Shown here: positions 63,324 to 64,000 of the stretch, one piece after another
Position numbering within the stretch: position 1 is the stretch's first letter
Layout: the number at the start of each line of letters is the position of its first letter
Origin: Lentimicrobium sp.
Lineage (GTDB): Bacteria > Bacteroidota > Bacteroidia > Bacteroidales > Lentimicrobiaceae
Direction: 5' to 3'
Assembly (NCBI GenBank): GCA_024709105.1
Contig: JANJXJ010000150.1
Location: 31,152 to 95,151, forward strand
Length of the DNA stretch: 64,000 bases
The notes under the pieces: generated by a model
Told to the model about the DNA's origin: nothing
The model's input: the letters and a program-made list of their open reading frames with translations, nothing else
Database searches by the model: none
Program-made: the position numbers and the translations under genes

Positions 63324-64000
63324 ATGAATCAACACAGCGGGAATCAAAACGGAGGGAATTTCAGGTATTTTGATGTAATCATGGCTTTTTTTGTTGCGGT
63401 TCTGCTGATTTCAAATCTGGCTTCAACAAAGATTGTAACCATTTGGATGTTTACCTTCGACGGAGGCACCATACTTTTTCCGCTCAGCTATATTTTTGGT
63501 GATATTTTAACCGAAGTATACGGTTATCAGCGTTCTCGCAAAGTAATCTGGACTGGATTCGGAGCTGCATTGCTTATGTCGCTGGTGTTATGGGTTGTGC
63601 AGGAATTGCCGGCAGCACCCGACTGGCCCAATCAGCAAGCCTATGAGTCATTACTGGGTTTTGTTCCGCGCATTGTACTGGCCAGCCTGATTGCCTATTT
63701 TGCAGGTGCTTTCTCAAATGCATTCCTGATGTCGAAGTTAAAAATAAAAACCGGTGGCAAATACCTGTGGGTGCGCACCATAGGATCTACTCTTATCGGC
63801 GAGGGAATTGATACAGCCATATTCTGCATGGTTGCTTTTTACGGCACCATGCCCAATGAAATTCTTGTCTCTATAATCATCTCCAACTATATTTTCAAAT
63901 GCGGGGTGGAAATTCTCTTTACACCAGCTACTTATTCATTGGTTAAGTTCCTGAAAAAGAAAGAACAAACCGATGTTTTCGACGTAGGAATCAGCTACAA
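63324..64000 (+). CDS. Queuosine precursor transporter (VUT/YhhQ family), cut by the window end
   Basis: Imports 7-cyano- or 7-aminomethyl-7-deazaguanine for tRNA queuosine. The visible 225 residues have about six membrane helices and the family segments VLLISNLASTKIV, DGGTILFPLSYIFGDILTEVYGYQRSRKVIW, GGKYLWVRTIGSTLIGEGIDTAIFC and FKCGVEILFTPATYSLVKFLKKKE. Family proteins are about 220-235 residues, so little is missing. The ATG at 63324 gives a hydrophilic N-terminus before the first helix. No queuosine synthesis genes are in the window, consistent with salvage. Confidence 0.9.
   Translation, partial: MNQHSGNQNGGNFRYFDVIMAFFVAVLLISNLASTKIVTIWMFTFDGGTILFPLSYIFGDILTEVYGYQRSRKVIWTGFGAALLMSLVLWVVQELPAAPDWPNQQAYESLLGFVPRIVLASLIAYFAGAFSNAFLMSKLKIKTGGKYLWVRTIGSTLIGEGIDTAIFCMVAFYGTMPNEILVSIIISNYIFKCGVEILFTPATYSLVKFLKKKEQTDVFDVGISY

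Overview
The window looks like chromosomal DNA of a Bacteroidota bacterium, most likely in or near the Bacteroidales. The evidence is: at least 17 sites matching the Bacteroidota promoter -7 box TAnnTTTG (seven of them with a TTG/TTTG box 18-22 bases upstream), a GldH-type lipoprotein, an RNase HI with an N-terminal viroplasmin-like domain, an ElbB protein, a eukaryotic-like IleRS, and a conserved block of coaX, beta-barrel protein, TPR protein, LptC, CBS hemolysin-like protein and PpiD. Most genes are housekeeping or cell-envelope genes. I see no prophage, CRISPR array, intact insertion sequence or recognisable defence island.

Layout. 1-7.3 kb: ileS (cut by the window edge), a degenerate ureohydrolase, topA and miaB. 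7.4-13.8 kb: a Wza-like exporter and a Wzc-like tyrosine kinase, followed by sulfate activation genes cysC, cysD and cysN. 13.8-26.8 kb (mostly minus strand): a membrane protein with a modular basic repeat, an iron alcohol dehydrogenase, RNase R, a lone receiver protein, a fused peptide-type ABC ATPase, RodA and PBP2, a DUF218 protein, a lipoprotein and an SRAP protein. 27-33.6 kb: elbB, asd-ribF, gldH, rnhA-pyk and a ComF-like gene. 33.7-43.5 kb (minus strand): ppiD, a CNNM/CBS protein, lptC, a TPR protein, a beta-barrel protein and coaX, then tRNA-Phe on the plus strand, then atpC and atpD. 43.9-51.6 kb: a likely three-gene envelope operon (redoxin-like protein, DUF3108 protein, 2037-residue alpha-2-macroglobulin) behind a promoter overlapped by a perfect 20-bp palindrome. 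51.6-64 kb: two small exported proteins, aspS, a PAS histidine kinase with a CheB-CheR-PAS protein, an exported peptide deformylase, mgtE with a structured leader, and a queuosine-precursor transporter that runs off the end.

The strongest candidate for something undescribed is the mgtE leader (61702-61830). It has a promoter, a 13-codon ORF beginning Met-Lys-Asp-Asp-Pro, a 10-bp hairpin, and a strong Shine-Dalgarno sequence that can pair with one arm of that hairpin. This is the arrangement expected of a magnesium-responsive translation attenuator resembling enterobacterial MgtL in logic. Other points of interest are the alpha-2-macroglobulin that has lost its thioester, the exported deformylase, the ureohydrolase missing metal ligands, the LAANxxNRNL repeat protein, and an inverted-repeat element around a terminator at 51.6 kb.

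Functional names are from reading the translations and recalling family motifs; no database search was run.
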